This document shows positions 18,236 to 25,651 of a DNA stretch of 64,000 bases, one piece after another. A program made the translations under genes and the position numbers. The stretch spans positions 629,057 to 693,056 of the forward strand of contig CAWKOH010000003.1 in the NCBI GenBank assembly GCA_963851245.1, in the 5' to 3' direction. The DNA comes from CAWKOH01 sp963851245. GTDB taxonomy: Bacteria; Actinomycetota; Acidimicrobiia; Acidimicrobiales; Palsa-688. The notes below the pieces were generated by a model, which was not told where the DNA came from, made no database searches, and saw only the letters and a program-made list of their open reading frames with translations. Position 1 is the stretch's first letter. Each line of letters begins with the position of its first letter.

Positions 18236-18747
18236 CGGACTGAGCCCGGCCTCGCCACCGGTGGACCGTCGAGGCGCATCGCTCGCCCGGCGACCACCAG
18301 GAACACCTGATCGGCGACGGCGGAAACGTCCCGATTGAGAGCCCCCAGGGCGTCGCGGAATCTTCCACCCACCTCCGTGGAGGGATGAACGCCGAGCCCG
18401 ACCTCCTCGGAAACGACGATGGTGTCACCGGGCCGCTTGCTCAGGACGGCGAGAAGCCCGGGCACATCGCCCTGGAACCCCGGCGAGGCGGCCAGCCAGG
18501 TCCCGAGAGAATCCACCAACGCGGTGTCCGGAACCGACCCGAGCGCTTCGACCAGGCCGGCTCCCGCCTCGACAGTCCGCCAAGACGCGGGCCGGCGAGC
18601 CCGGTGGGCCTGGACCCGGGTTTCGAAGTCGGCGTCCTCGATTACCGCAGTGGCGATGTACGTGACCGTTCCGGCGCCCGCGGCGGCGAGATGCTCGGCC
18701 AGTTCGGACTTCCCGCTGCGCGCCCCTCCCAGCACCAGGGTGATCAT
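18232..18747 (-). CDS. cobU: adenosylcobinamide kinase / guanylyltransferase CobU/CobP
   Basis: A 171-residue bifunctional enzyme that phosphorylates adenosylcobinamide and then transfers GMP to it. The P-loop GGARSGKSELAEHLA at the N-terminus, YIATAVIEDADFETRVQAHRARRP (with the guanylylated-histidine region) and VVSEEVGLGVHPSTEVGGRFRDALG are classic CobU motifs. It is the first gene after the riboswitch and opens the eight-gene operon. The whole nucleotide-loop set (cobU, cobS, cbiB, cobD) precedes the amidation and chelation genes. Confidence 0.96.
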   Translation of the reverse strand: MITLVLGGARSGKSELAEHLAAAGAGTVTYIATAVIEDADFETRVQAHRARRPASWRTVEAGAGLVEALGSVPDTALVDSLGTWLAASPGFQGDVPGLLAVLSKRPGDTIVVSEEVGLGVHPSTEVGGRFRDALGALNRDVSAVADQVFLVVAGRAMRLDGPPVARPGSVR

Positions 18748-18794
18748 GAATGAGATGCCAACTTCACGTCCTCGCGTACCTCCGAGTGATCCCG

Positions 18795-18965
18795 GGCAGG
18801 CAGGTTTCCTGGCTCCCGGATCCGCTCCCTCCCGGCCTTCCCGCCTCGAGAGGCCGTGGCCATCAGGTTGGGAGATTGCTCCCCGGTGACAGTTGCGGGA
18901 CAGCCCCGGACTCGCACCGGGTTCCCTGCGCTACGGCGCTGAAGCGTAGTGCCTCCAGGTGAGCG
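18795..18965 (-). promoter_or_regulatory. cobalamin (AdoCbl) riboswitch
   Basis: The minus-strand RNA reads AGGGAACCCGGTGCGAGTCC, then CCGGGGCTGTCCCGCAACTG, the highly conserved core of cobalamin riboswitches (consensus GGGAA..GGTG..A.TCC....CTG.CCCGCAACTGT). It is followed by CCGGGAGGGAGCGGATCCGG and GAGCCAGGAAACCTGCCTGC, the 3' closing region. A small hairpin (CTACGCTTCAGCGCCGTAG) lies on the 5' side. The element ends about 45 bp before cobU and should turn the operon off when adenosylcobalamin is plentiful. The divergent cobO gene starts only about 30 bp beyond its 5' edge. Edges are approximate. Confidence 0.9.
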
Positions 18966-18992
18966 GGCGGAAAGTCTCTAACGTTCGGGGGC

Positions 18993-19517
18993 ATGGCCAG
19001 AGCCGACTCGATCGTCCTTGTGAACACTGGGCACGGCAAGGGCAAGTCTTCCGCCGCCTTCGGGGTCATGGGCCGGGGCTGGGCCAGAGGCTGGAAGGTA
19101 GGCGTCGTCCAATTCATCAAGAGTGGTAAGTGGAAGACAGGTGAACGGAAACTCGCCGACCACCTCGGCATCGAGTGGCACACCCTGGGGGACGGGTTCA
19201 CGTGGGAGTCCACCGATCTAGACGAGACAGCCGCCAAAGGGCGGCATGCCTGGGATGTGGCCGCGGCCAAGCTGGCGTCGGGCGAATACGACCTCCTGAT
19301 CCTCGACGAGCTCACTTACGCGATCAAGTACGGCTGGGTTCCCGTCGCCGACGTGGTGGCCGGCATCGAAGGCCGGGCGCCCAAGACCAACGTGGTCATC
19401 ACGGGTCGAGACGCCGCTCCGGAGCTGATCGAGGTAGCGGACACCGTCACGGAGATGCGCAAGGTCAAGCACGCCTACGACCAGGGCATCAAGGCCAAGA
19501 AGGGGATCGAGTACTAG
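18993..19517 (+). CDS. cobO: corrinoid adenosyltransferase CobO/BtuR
   Basis: A 174-residue ATP:cob(I)yrinic acid a,c-diamide adenosyltransferase that forms the cobalt-carbon bond. The unusual P-loop NTGHGKGKSSAAFG near the N-terminus and later DLLILDELTYAIKYGW and VVITGRDAAPELIEVADTVTEM are standard for the CobA/CobO/BtuR family. It is transcribed away from the riboswitch-controlled operon and ends before a long hairpin. The riboswitch lies on the other strand, so direct riboswitch control of this gene is not supported. Confidence 0.96.
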   Translation: MARADSIVLVNTGHGKGKSSAAFGVMGRGWARGWKVGVVQFIKSGKWKTGERKLADHLGIEWHTLGDGFTWESTDLDETAAKGRHAWDVAAAKLASGEYDLLILDELTYAIKYGWVPVADVVAGIEGRAPKTNVVITGRDAAPELIEVADTVTEMRKVKHAYDQGIKAKKGIEY

Positions 19518-19553
19518 GGCCGGCGTGGGGACTGAACTGCCATGTGATGATCT

Positions 19554-19601
19554 TTTGTGTTCAGTTGCCGCGCCACCCCCTGGCGCGCTAGTGAACACAA
19601 A
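19554..19601. terminator. bidirectional interrupted hairpin between cobO and kynU
   Basis: Outer arms TTTGTGTTCA (19554-19563) and TGAACACAAA (19592-19601) are perfectly complementary. Inside them CGCGCCA and TGGCGCG form a second 7-bp stem around a CCCCC loop. It lies between convergent cobO and kynU and has T-rich sequence at its outer edge, so it can act as a terminator for both. Confidence 0.7.
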
Positions 19602-19639
19602 GGTCCGATGGGGAGGCTGCGAGGGCTCGCCGGCAGCGG

Positions 19640-20881
19640 TCAGGTCACGCGGGGCCGGTCGCCGGCCTCCGGCAGTCCCGCGGCCAGCACCGCCTCCATC
19701 CGCTCGAGCGCATCGAACACATCCACGAAGCGGGTGTAGAGAGGCGCTGGACCTAACCGGATCACGTCGGGCGGACGGAAATCGCCGACCACCAGGTCCC
19801 TATCGATCAACTCCCGGCACCAGGGCCACGCCTGTGGGTGGGCGACGGAGACGTGGGCGCCTCGCCGGGCCGGGTCTCGCGGGCTGGCGAGAGTCGCCCC
19901 GAGCGGCTCGAGGCGGTCCCGGATGAGTTCGGACGTCATCGCTGTCAGTCGTTGCGACTTGGCCCACAGGGCGGGGACGCCGGCGACCTCCACCACGGCG
20001 GCGGACGAATCGACTGCCAGGAGGCCCAGTACCGGAGGGGTCCCGGCCAGGAAGCGCCCGATCCCCGCCTCCGGGTCGTAGGCGGGTCCCATGGCGAACT
20101 GGTCCCGCTGGCCGAACCAGCCCCAGATCGGTTGTCGCAGCTCGGCTTGCAGGTCGCGCCGAACGTACAGGAAGGCGGGGGCACCGGGGCCGCTGTTCAG
20201 ATATTTGTAGGTGCATCCCACGGCCAGGTCGGCGCCGGCCTGGTCCAGGTCGACCGGGATGGCGCCCGCGCTGTGGCAGAGGTCCCAGAGGATGAGGGCG
20301 CCGTGCCGGTGGGCGGCGGCGGTCACAGCCCCCAGATCGAGCCGGGCGCCGGACCGGAAGTCCACGTGTGAGAGACAAACGAGAGCGATCTGCTCGTCGA
20401 TGGCGGCGGCCACTTCACCTGCGCTCAGGCCTTCGGTGCGGCCGCCGCGCAGGAGGCGCAGTTGACGGCCAGTCGCTTCGGCCAGGCCCTGGAGCACATA
20501 GCGGTCGGTGGCGAAGTCGCCGGCATCGCCCAGGATCACCGGCCGATTGGGGCGGGCCGCCAGGGCGGCCGAGGCCAGCTTGTAGAGGTTTACAGTCGTG
20601 CTGTCGCAGACCACCACCTGACCCGGTCCGGCTCCGATCAGGCGGCCGACCCGGTCACCCACCATGCCGGGCAGGTCTATCCAGCGGGACCACCCGCCGA
20701 CCAGGTCCTCCGACCAGTCGCGAAGGGCGCCGCTCAGCACCTCCACGACGGCGGCGGCGGGCCGCCCCAGCGAGTTGCCGTCCAGATAGATGGCACCGCC
20801 GCCTTCGGAGCCCGTGAACTGGCTCCGGTAGCCGGCGATCGGGTCTTCGGCGTCGAGGGCGACGGCCGTGGCTCGATCCAC
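19640..20881 (-). CDS. kynU: kynureninase
   Basis: A PLP enzyme of about 413 residues that cleaves kynurenine (or 3-hydroxykynurenine) to anthranilate and alanine. IYLDGNSLGR, GWSRWIDLPGMVGDRVG, VCDSTTVNLYKL, LSHVDFRSGARLDL, WDLCHSAGAIPVDL and the PLP-lysine segment CTYKYLNSGPGAPAFLYV are all diagnostic of kynureninase. I favour the GTG at 20881, which begins 2 bp after the RidA stop; an in-frame ATG at 20920 would overlap RidA by 37 bp. It is the last gene of a five-gene operon. No tryptophan dioxygenase is in view. Confidence 0.93.
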   Translation of the reverse strand: MDRATAVALDAEDPIAGYRSQFTGSEGGGAIYLDGNSLGRPAAAVVEVLSGALRDWSEDLVGGWSRWIDLPGMVGDRVGRLIGAGPGQVVVCDSTTVNLYKLASAALAARPNRPVILGDAGDFATDRYVLQGLAEATGRQLRLLRGGRTEGLSAGEVAAAIDEQIALVCLSHVDFRSGARLDLGAVTAAAHRHGALILWDLCHSAGAIPVDLDQAGADLAVGCTYKYLNSGPGAPAFLYVRRDLQAELRQPIWGWFGQRDQFAMGPAYDPEAGIGRFLAGTPPVLGLLAVDSSAAVVEVAGVPALWAKSQRLTAMTSELIRDRLEPLGATLASPRDPARRGAHVSVAHPQAWPWCRELIDRDLVVGDFRPPDVIRLGPAPLYTRFVDVFDALERMEAVLAAGLPEAGDRPRVT

Positions 20882-20883
20882 CG

Positions 20884-21264
20884 TCAGAGCTGCGCTTCGG
20901 CCTCGATCTCGACTCGCCATCGGGGGTCGAGCAGGCCCGCGACTATCACCATGGTCGCCGCCGGCCGGACGGAACCAAAGGCCTTCGCGTGCGCCTGGCC
21001 CACGGCGCCGGCGTCAGCGGCGTCGACCAGGTACATGCGGGTCCGCACCACGTCAGCCAGCGTCGACCCGGCCTGCTTGAGCGCCTCCTCGATTATCTCG
21101 AGGCACCTCGAGGCCTGGATGGCGGGGTCGGGAGGGCACGAACCGTCCGGCCACACGGGCGCCGTGCCCGAGACGACCACCCGGTTCCCCACCCGCACGG
21201 CCCGGCTGAAGCCAATGAGGGGCTCGAACCTCGAACCGGAGGAGATCCTCGTTCTGTCTGTCAC
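20884..21264 (-). CDS. RidA/YjgF family protein
   Basis: A 126-residue member of the Rid superfamily, trimeric enamine/imine deaminases or their non-catalytic relatives. RVGNRVVVSGTAPVWPDG, ASRCLEIIEEALKQAGSTLADVV and RMYLVDAAD, and the end VRPAATMVIVAGLLDPRWRV followed by EIEAEA, follow the family pattern. By eye the catalytic arginine of true RidA (Arg105 in E. coli numbering) aligns with alanine in RPAAT, so it may belong to one of the Rid groups without RidA activity. The GTG start overlaps the permease stop (GTGA). Its place before kynureninase would suit deamination of an aromatic amino-acid catabolite, which is inference. Confidence 0.85.
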   Translation of the reverse strand: MTDRTRISSGSRFEPLIGFSRAVRVGNRVVVSGTAPVWPDGSCPPDPAIQASRCLEIIEEALKQAGSTLADVVRTRMYLVDAADAGAVGQAHAKAFGSVRPAATMVIVAGLLDPRWRVEIEAEAQL

Positions 21265-22442
21265 GTCTTGCCTCCGACTAGCTCCAGAGCGGCCATGGCG
21301 GCGGCGACCGCAATCGGCGCCGCCATCAACCCGGTGAGAATCGTGCGTTTCACCGGTGGTCGGACACCGGCGGCCCGAGCTGCACGGATCCAGAGCACCC
21401 AGGCCAGCGAGCCTGTCGCGAACAGGTTGGGACCAACGTTGAGGCCGATCAGAAGAGAATAGGGATGAGGGGGCACCCGGGCAGCGAGGAGTGATGCCGC
21501 CGGCAGATTGTTCAGGACGACCGCGGCTATCCCGGCCACCCCGGCTGTGGCCCAGGGGTCGAGGTGCTGGAGCATCCGGGCGGGAAGCGACCATTCCCGG
21601 CCCACGGTGCCAAGAGCCACCGCCAGCCCGAACAATCCCACCAGCACGGGCAGGCCGAGTACCTCTCTAACCTCTGACGGCTCGAGTCGTCGGGTCGCCA
21701 ACTTGATGCAGGTTGCCGTCAAACCGACTGCCAGCACCGGAAGGGCGGGAGTGGGGAGCACGAGCATCAGAACGACGGCGAGCGCAATCGCGACCAGACC
21801 GGTCCCGAGGACCACCGGTTCCGGGTCGGAGGAACCTGTTCCCCTGCGCCCGAGTTCCCGCCGGCCGGCCACGGCGATCATGGCGGCGGTCACGATGGCC
21901 GCCGCGACCCAGGGAAGGAGCATGGTCGCTGCGAACTCCTTGCCGGATGGACGTGAGTGACCGAAGACGATGAGGTTGGTGAGGTTCGAACCCGGCAGTA
22001 GCAGCGAGCCGGCATTGGACAGGAGAACGCAAGCGGCGAGGAGAACTGCACCGTCCACCCGCCGGCGGTGGGCGGTGTAGACCGCCACCGGCGTGATGAA
22101 GGCGACGGAGGTATCGAGGTTCAGCAGCGCGGTTACCACGACGATCAGGATCGCCAGTCCGGCGAAAAGGACCCGCCCGTCAGGTGCGGCCGCAGCCAGT
22201 CGGTGTCCCGCGGCTGAGAAGATTCGGTCGTCGTTGGCCACCAGGCCGATCAACAGCAGCCCCGCGACGAGCACGAAGGCAGGCCAGTTTTGACTGGCCG
22301 CGGATCCGGCGGCCGAGGGCTCGGACACGGCGGCAGCAACGGCGGCCGCTGACCCCGTTGCGGCCAGGATCCCCGCTCCTGTCGCGACCGCGGGCCGCCG
22401 GCGAGCGATGTCGTCTGTACCGGTCAAACGCTTCTCGGCCAC
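21261..22442 (-). CDS. ArsB/NhaD-like (ion transporter superfamily) permease
   Basis: About 393 residues with ten or more hydrophobic helices. LLNLDTSVAFITPVAVYTAH and LLSNAGSLLLPGSNLTNLIV fit the two conserved half-repeats of ArsB/NhaD/SLC13-like carriers (NxD..A and SN.GS..tPiGNp.N), and VLNNLPAASLLAAR with LIGLNVGPNLFATGSLAWVL is the second repeat. I favour the GTG at 22442, 7 bp after the upstream gene; an in-frame ATG far upstream lies within that gene. Arsenite export is the name-giving activity, but no arsR or arsC is near. In this operon it may move an organic anion, perhaps a kynurenine product. The substrate is unknown. Confidence 0.78.
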   Translation of the reverse strand: MAEKRLTGTDDIARRRPAVATGAGILAATGSAAAVAAAVSEPSAAGSAASQNWPAFVLVAGLLLIGLVANDDRIFSAAGHRLAAAAPDGRVLFAGLAILIVVVTALLNLDTSVAFITPVAVYTAHRRRVDGAVLLAACVLLSNAGSLLLPGSNLTNLIVFGHSRPSGKEFAATMLLPWVAAAIVTAAMIAVAGRRELGRRGTGSSDPEPVVLGTGLVAIALAVVLMLVLPTPALPVLAVGLTATCIKLATRRLEPSEVREVLGLPVLVGLFGLAVALGTVGREWSLPARMLQHLDPWATAGVAGIAAVVLNNLPAASLLAARVPPHPYSLLIGLNVGPNLFATGSLAWVLWIRAARAAGVRPPVKRTILTGLMAAPIAVAAAMAALELVGGKT

Positions 22443-22449
22443 AAGGTGG

Positions 22450-24099
22450 CTAGGGCGTGGTGACAGGCAGGGTGATCGCCGAGGGGTGCAGGCGATCGTG
22501 GTACAGGTGGTGCTCGGAAGGGATAAGCCGGGACGCGGTGCCGATGGGCTCGCCGCTGCCCGTGTTGCGAGCAAAGAGCGGATGAGCCGCGCTCGACACC
22601 TGAATTCGAAGCCGGTGTCCCGCCTTGAAGGTCATCGCCGTCGGCCACATTCGCACCCCTATGCGCATTACCCCGTCGGGAGCAGGCTCACACCTACCCG
22701 GATCCACCCTGAGTATGCCGTCGCTTATGTTGCGCGACCGGCCGGACCGGTCCACCTGGCACAGGCGGACGAATACGTCGAAGTAGGGACGGCTGGACCG
22801 GAGCCATATCTCGGCCTCGACCGGACCCACCACCGTCACCGCCTTGATGAGGGGCGACGACGTGTACACCAGGACGTCCGCTCTGGCCTCCCGTCGGCGC
22901 TGGTTCTTCGATCCAGCCCGCGTTATGTCGAGAGTCGCGCCCCCGAGGCCGGGTGCCGGGTCAGCGGGGTCATGGCGATAACGGTCCGGGGGCCCGCCGT
23001 CACCAGGGGGCTCGGGCGACAGGCTCCCGCCCGGACCCATGTACCAGCGCTGCGGTGTGGACGGCGGGGGCCACTCCGGCGCCTCTACCCACCGGTCGCT
23101 TCCCATCACGAACAGCCGCACCCGGTCCCGCCGGGACCTGTCCGGACGGCCGCCCAGGTGGGTATCGAACCATTCGAGGGTGTCTCGCACCCCGGCCGCC
23201 ACCGCGCCAGGCCCGGAGTGCGTCCACGGTCCGACCGTCAGCCGGGCCTCCCGTCCGGCCTTTCGCAGCCGAACGAAATCGTCGATCTGGGCGGGAAGAA
23301 AGAGGTCGAACCAGCCTCCCAGGAGGGCAGCGGGAGGGGAGTGCGAGGCGTACTTCGAGAAGTCCACATCGTCCCACCAGGCGTCCCCCGGGCCGGCGTG
23401 CTCCAGCCAATCCTGGTAGTACGGAACTCGGTGCCCGAAGGTGGCCAGGTCGGCGTCCCGGAGGGGCAGAGTCCGGTACGCCGGGGCCAGGCGACGGCGC
23501 GATGTGGCCATGGCCCACACGTAGCGGGCCAACCCCTTGTCCTGGACCTCCATCAGCTGCACCCAGAACGCTCCCGTCTCCAGCGAGAAGGAACCGCCCG
23601 GGAAGACTGCGGCGGTGCGAACGTCGGAAGCCGTGATCTGCATGGCCAGGGCCTCCAGGTAGGCGGGGGCACCCGGAACCAGGGCCCATTGAGTCAGTCC
23701 CATGTAACTCGGGCCGAAGGCACCCACCCTCCCCGTGAACCACGGCTGTTCCTCGATCCAGGCCAGTGTGGCCTGACCATCGTCGCGCTCGTGCCGGAAA
23801 GGGTCGAAGGCTCCGCCAGAGTCAAATGTGCCCCGGACGCTTTGGACGAGCGTCTGGTAGCCGCGCTCGGCGAACAAGCGGCCCAGTACCCCGAACTGTT
23901 GGCGGCCGTACGGAGAGCGGACGAGTAACACAGGGGCCGACTGGACCGTGGCGGGCGAGTACCAGCGGTCAGCGAGCAGCACCGTCCCGTCGGCCATCTT
24001 CTGCTCCAGATGACGCTCTACCAGCACCTCCGTGCTGTCGGCCGGCCTAAGTCTGGCCGCCTTGGCCAGCGCCCAACTCATCAAGGTCATCGGGACCAC
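22450..24099 (-). CDS. CocE/NonD family acyl hydrolase (peptidase S15-like)
   Basis: A 549-residue alpha/beta hydrolase of the cocaine-esterase/X-Pro dipeptidyl-peptidase group. MADGTVLLADRWYSP opens the catalytic domain; VGAFGPSYMGLTQW carries the serine nucleophile in GxSxxG; LTVGPWTHSGPG near residue 300 contains the likely catalytic histidine; the last 200 residues form the beta-rich C-terminal domain with LRIQVSSAAHPLFARN. It hydrolyses esters or amides. Because the operon ends in kynureninase, an N-formylkynurenine formamidase-like or amide-cleaving role is conceivable, but no bacterial formamidase of this family is known to me. Confidence 0.88.
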   Translation of the reverse strand: MVPMTLMSWALAKAARLRPADSTEVLVERHLEQKMADGTVLLADRWYSPATVQSAPVLLVRSPYGRQQFGVLGRLFAERGYQTLVQSVRGTFDSGGAFDPFRHERDDGQATLAWIEEQPWFTGRVGAFGPSYMGLTQWALVPGAPAYLEALAMQITASDVRTAAVFPGGSFSLETGAFWVQLMEVQDKGLARYVWAMATSRRRLAPAYRTLPLRDADLATFGHRVPYYQDWLEHAGPGDAWWDDVDFSKYASHSPPAALLGGWFDLFLPAQIDDFVRLRKAGREARLTVGPWTHSGPGAVAAGVRDTLEWFDTHLGGRPDRSRRDRVRLFVMGSDRWVEAPEWPPPSTPQRWYMGPGGSLSPEPPGDGGPPDRYRHDPADPAPGLGGATLDITRAGSKNQRRREARADVLVYTSSPLIKAVTVVGPVEAEIWLRSSRPYFDVFVRLCQVDRSGRSRNISDGILRVDPGRCEPAPDGVMRIGVRMWPTAMTFKAGHRLRIQVSSAAHPLFARNTGSGEPIGTASRLIPSEHHLYHDRLHPSAITLPVTTP

Positions 24100-24174
24100 C
24101 TCCTCGGGGAAAGGTATTCGGCATCCCGGCGGCCCACCAGGTTGCCAGAGGCCCGATCAGCCGTAGCCACCCGA

Positions 24175-24999
24175 TCAGGGGTCGATCGTGGCCGGCACCA
24201 CCTCGGGAATGAGGTTAAGGGCGCCCTTGGCCGTGACCCAGCTGTACACGCGGACGGCCAGGTGACCGGAGCGAACTTTCGGATCGTCCTCGGCCAGCCG
24301 GCGGGCTTTTTCAAGAGAACCAGCCTGATAGATACAGATTCCGGCCAGCTCGGGGTCGTTCGTGATCGGCCCCGACGCCGCCATGTAACCTGTCGCCCGC
24401 ATCTTGTTCAGATGGGCCAGGTGCTGTCCCTGGAGGGTGGCGGCGGCGTCTTCTGCGACGTCGGGGGCATCGCTTCGGCGCATCAGCAGGACCATCTGAT
24501 ACGAGTCGAACTCGGCCGGTGGCTCGGCCACCGACTGAGGCTGAAGAGCTCGCAGCTGCTCATAGTGCATGTCCAGGTGGAAGCCAGCGTTCCCCTCGAT
24601 GAGGCTGCTTATCGACATGGGTCCGTCCTGGACCGTTGCCCCTTGGTCAGCGATGACGACAGGCAACTCGGTGCCGGCCTTGGCGTCCCCGAGAGCGAGG
24701 TACGAGCGGTTGAGCCTTACCGCTGACCGCTCCACCTCCCGGGCCAGCCCGACGAGTCCGCCGGCGATCTCGACCAGGCGGGCCAAGGATTCCTCGTCGA
24801 CGCTCCCGGCGTTGTCGTAGGCCACGACCGACCCGGTAGCCATCCTCTCTGCCGCGTCGGCTATCAGATCATTGTTGCGAACGACGTGGGCGGCCACCAT
24901 CTCGGCCGACCACTCACCTTCGGGCGGCGGTTCGAATCCTCCCGCCAAGAGGGCCGCTACGAACGGGGCGTAGGCAGCCTCGATGTTGAAAGTGGCCAT
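24175..24999 (-). CDS. DinB-like/maleylpyruvate-isomerase-like N domain fused to a YCII domain
   Basis: A 274-residue two-domain protein. Residues 1-160 look like the actinobacterial DinB-like four-helix bundle (WSAEMVAAHVVRNNDLI, later NAGFHLDMHYEQLRAL with the last metal-type histidines). After a linker, residues 180-274 match YCII (YQMVLLMRRSD, LQGQHLAHLNKMRATGYMAA, GPITNDPELAGICIYQAGSLEKARRLAEDDP), a ferredoxin-like fold with the H and D of that family. Such domains usually occur apart. The gene opens the kynU operon, 75 bp upstream of the hydrolase. Function unknown; YCII proteins such as TftG act as dehalogenases in aromatic catabolism. Confidence 0.72.
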   Translation of the reverse strand: MATFNIEAAYAPFVAALLAGGFEPPPEGEWSAEMVAAHVVRNNDLIADAAERMATGSVVAYDNAGSVDEESLARLVEIAGGLVGLAREVERSAVRLNRSYLALGDAKAGTELPVVIADQGATVQDGPMSISSLIEGNAGFHLDMHYEQLRALQPQSVAEPPAEFDSYQMVLLMRRSDAPDVAEDAAATLQGQHLAHLNKMRATGYMAASGPITNDPELAGICIYQAGSLEKARRLAEDDPKVRSGHLAVRVYSWVTAKGALNLIPEVVPATIDP

Positions 25000-25104
25000 G
25001 GTCTCCCTCCACTCGCCAACGATACGGCCTTACACCCTGTGAGGGACCCACCAATTCCCTGATCGGCGGACCCGAGGTGACGCCGCCGCCGCCAACATGA
25101 TCTG

Positions 25105-25302
25105 ATGGGGCCCGTGTTCTACGTCGTGATTTTCGCCCTGCTCGCCGTACTCCTGGTGTTCGCCGGCGTCTCTTTGCTGGTGCGCCGCCGCAAGCAGTTC
25201 GCGGCCGAGACCCCGCACGCGGCGGCAACCAGCGGCGGAGCCCGGCGCCAGCGCAAGGAGAAGCGGGCCCAATCACGCCACGATCGCCGCAAGCGCCACT
25301 GA
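25105..25302 (+). CDS. small single-pass membrane protein
   Basis: A 65-residue protein: one hydrophobic helix at residues 3-26 (VFYVVIFALLAVLLVFAGVS), then a strongly basic tail rich in R, K and H (RRQRKEKRAQSRHDRRKRH at the end). The positive tail should face the cytoplasm, with the N-terminus out. No family is recognised. It stands alone between the minus-strand kynU operon and the structured segment downstream. Codon use and hydropathy support a real gene, but it could be an artefact of GC-rich sequence. Confidence 0.55.
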   Translation: MGPVFYVVIFALLAVLLVFAGVSLLVRRRKQFAAETPHAAATSGGARRQRKEKRAQSRHDRRKRH

Positions 25303-25651
25303 ACGCCGACCCTTTCACAGCCTTTCCACAGGCTGCACAGTGCCGGAGCACAGCATTGGGTTACCGTTACGCCCTTGCGGGCCAGCGTGCTCGGAGCCCG
25401 ACTCCAAGGGGGGATGGAGTCCGGTTGCGGAACCGAGCACGCGGCCCGCTACCCGCTCGCCCCTCGGAAGTCCCCCCGGTCGGGTCGGCGGCCCGGCTAC
25501 CTGCGGCTCGCGCAGTGGACGCAGCCGAGGACAACCACCATATACGGGCGCCTGGGCCCGGTCGGTAGTTGACGCAAGCAAGAGAACGGCTCCGCCCCGA
25601 CACCAGACCGGTCCGCGCTCGGCTGCACGGCGCCCGGTATGGTTCCGACGG
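25303..25651. other. non-coding stretch with strong secondary structure
   Basis: About 350 bp without a convincing gene. It contains the large stem-loop at 25377-25449 and a second potential stem CGGCT/AGCCG near 25504-25527. Open frames across it have no recognisable features. It lies directly upstream of the 213-residue gene at 25652, so it may be a 5' leader or a separate structured RNA. Confidence 0.55.
25377..25449. repeat. large inverted repeat / stem-loop
   Basis: Arm GCGGGCC, one bulged A, GCGTGCTCGG (25377-25394) pairs perfectly with CCGAGCACGCGGCCCGC (25433-25449), giving 17 bp. Inside it GACTCCA (25400-25406) pairs with TGGAGTC (25415-25421) around a loop holding GGGGGG. It is far longer than ordinary terminators in this window. 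I do not recognise it as tmRNA, RNase P RNA, SRP RNA or a known riboswitch. Confidence 0.75.

Noticed and set aside
25377..25530. Actinobacterial 6C RNA
   Set aside because: Only one C6-loop hairpin exists, on the minus strand; the required second C-rich hairpin on the same strand is missing.
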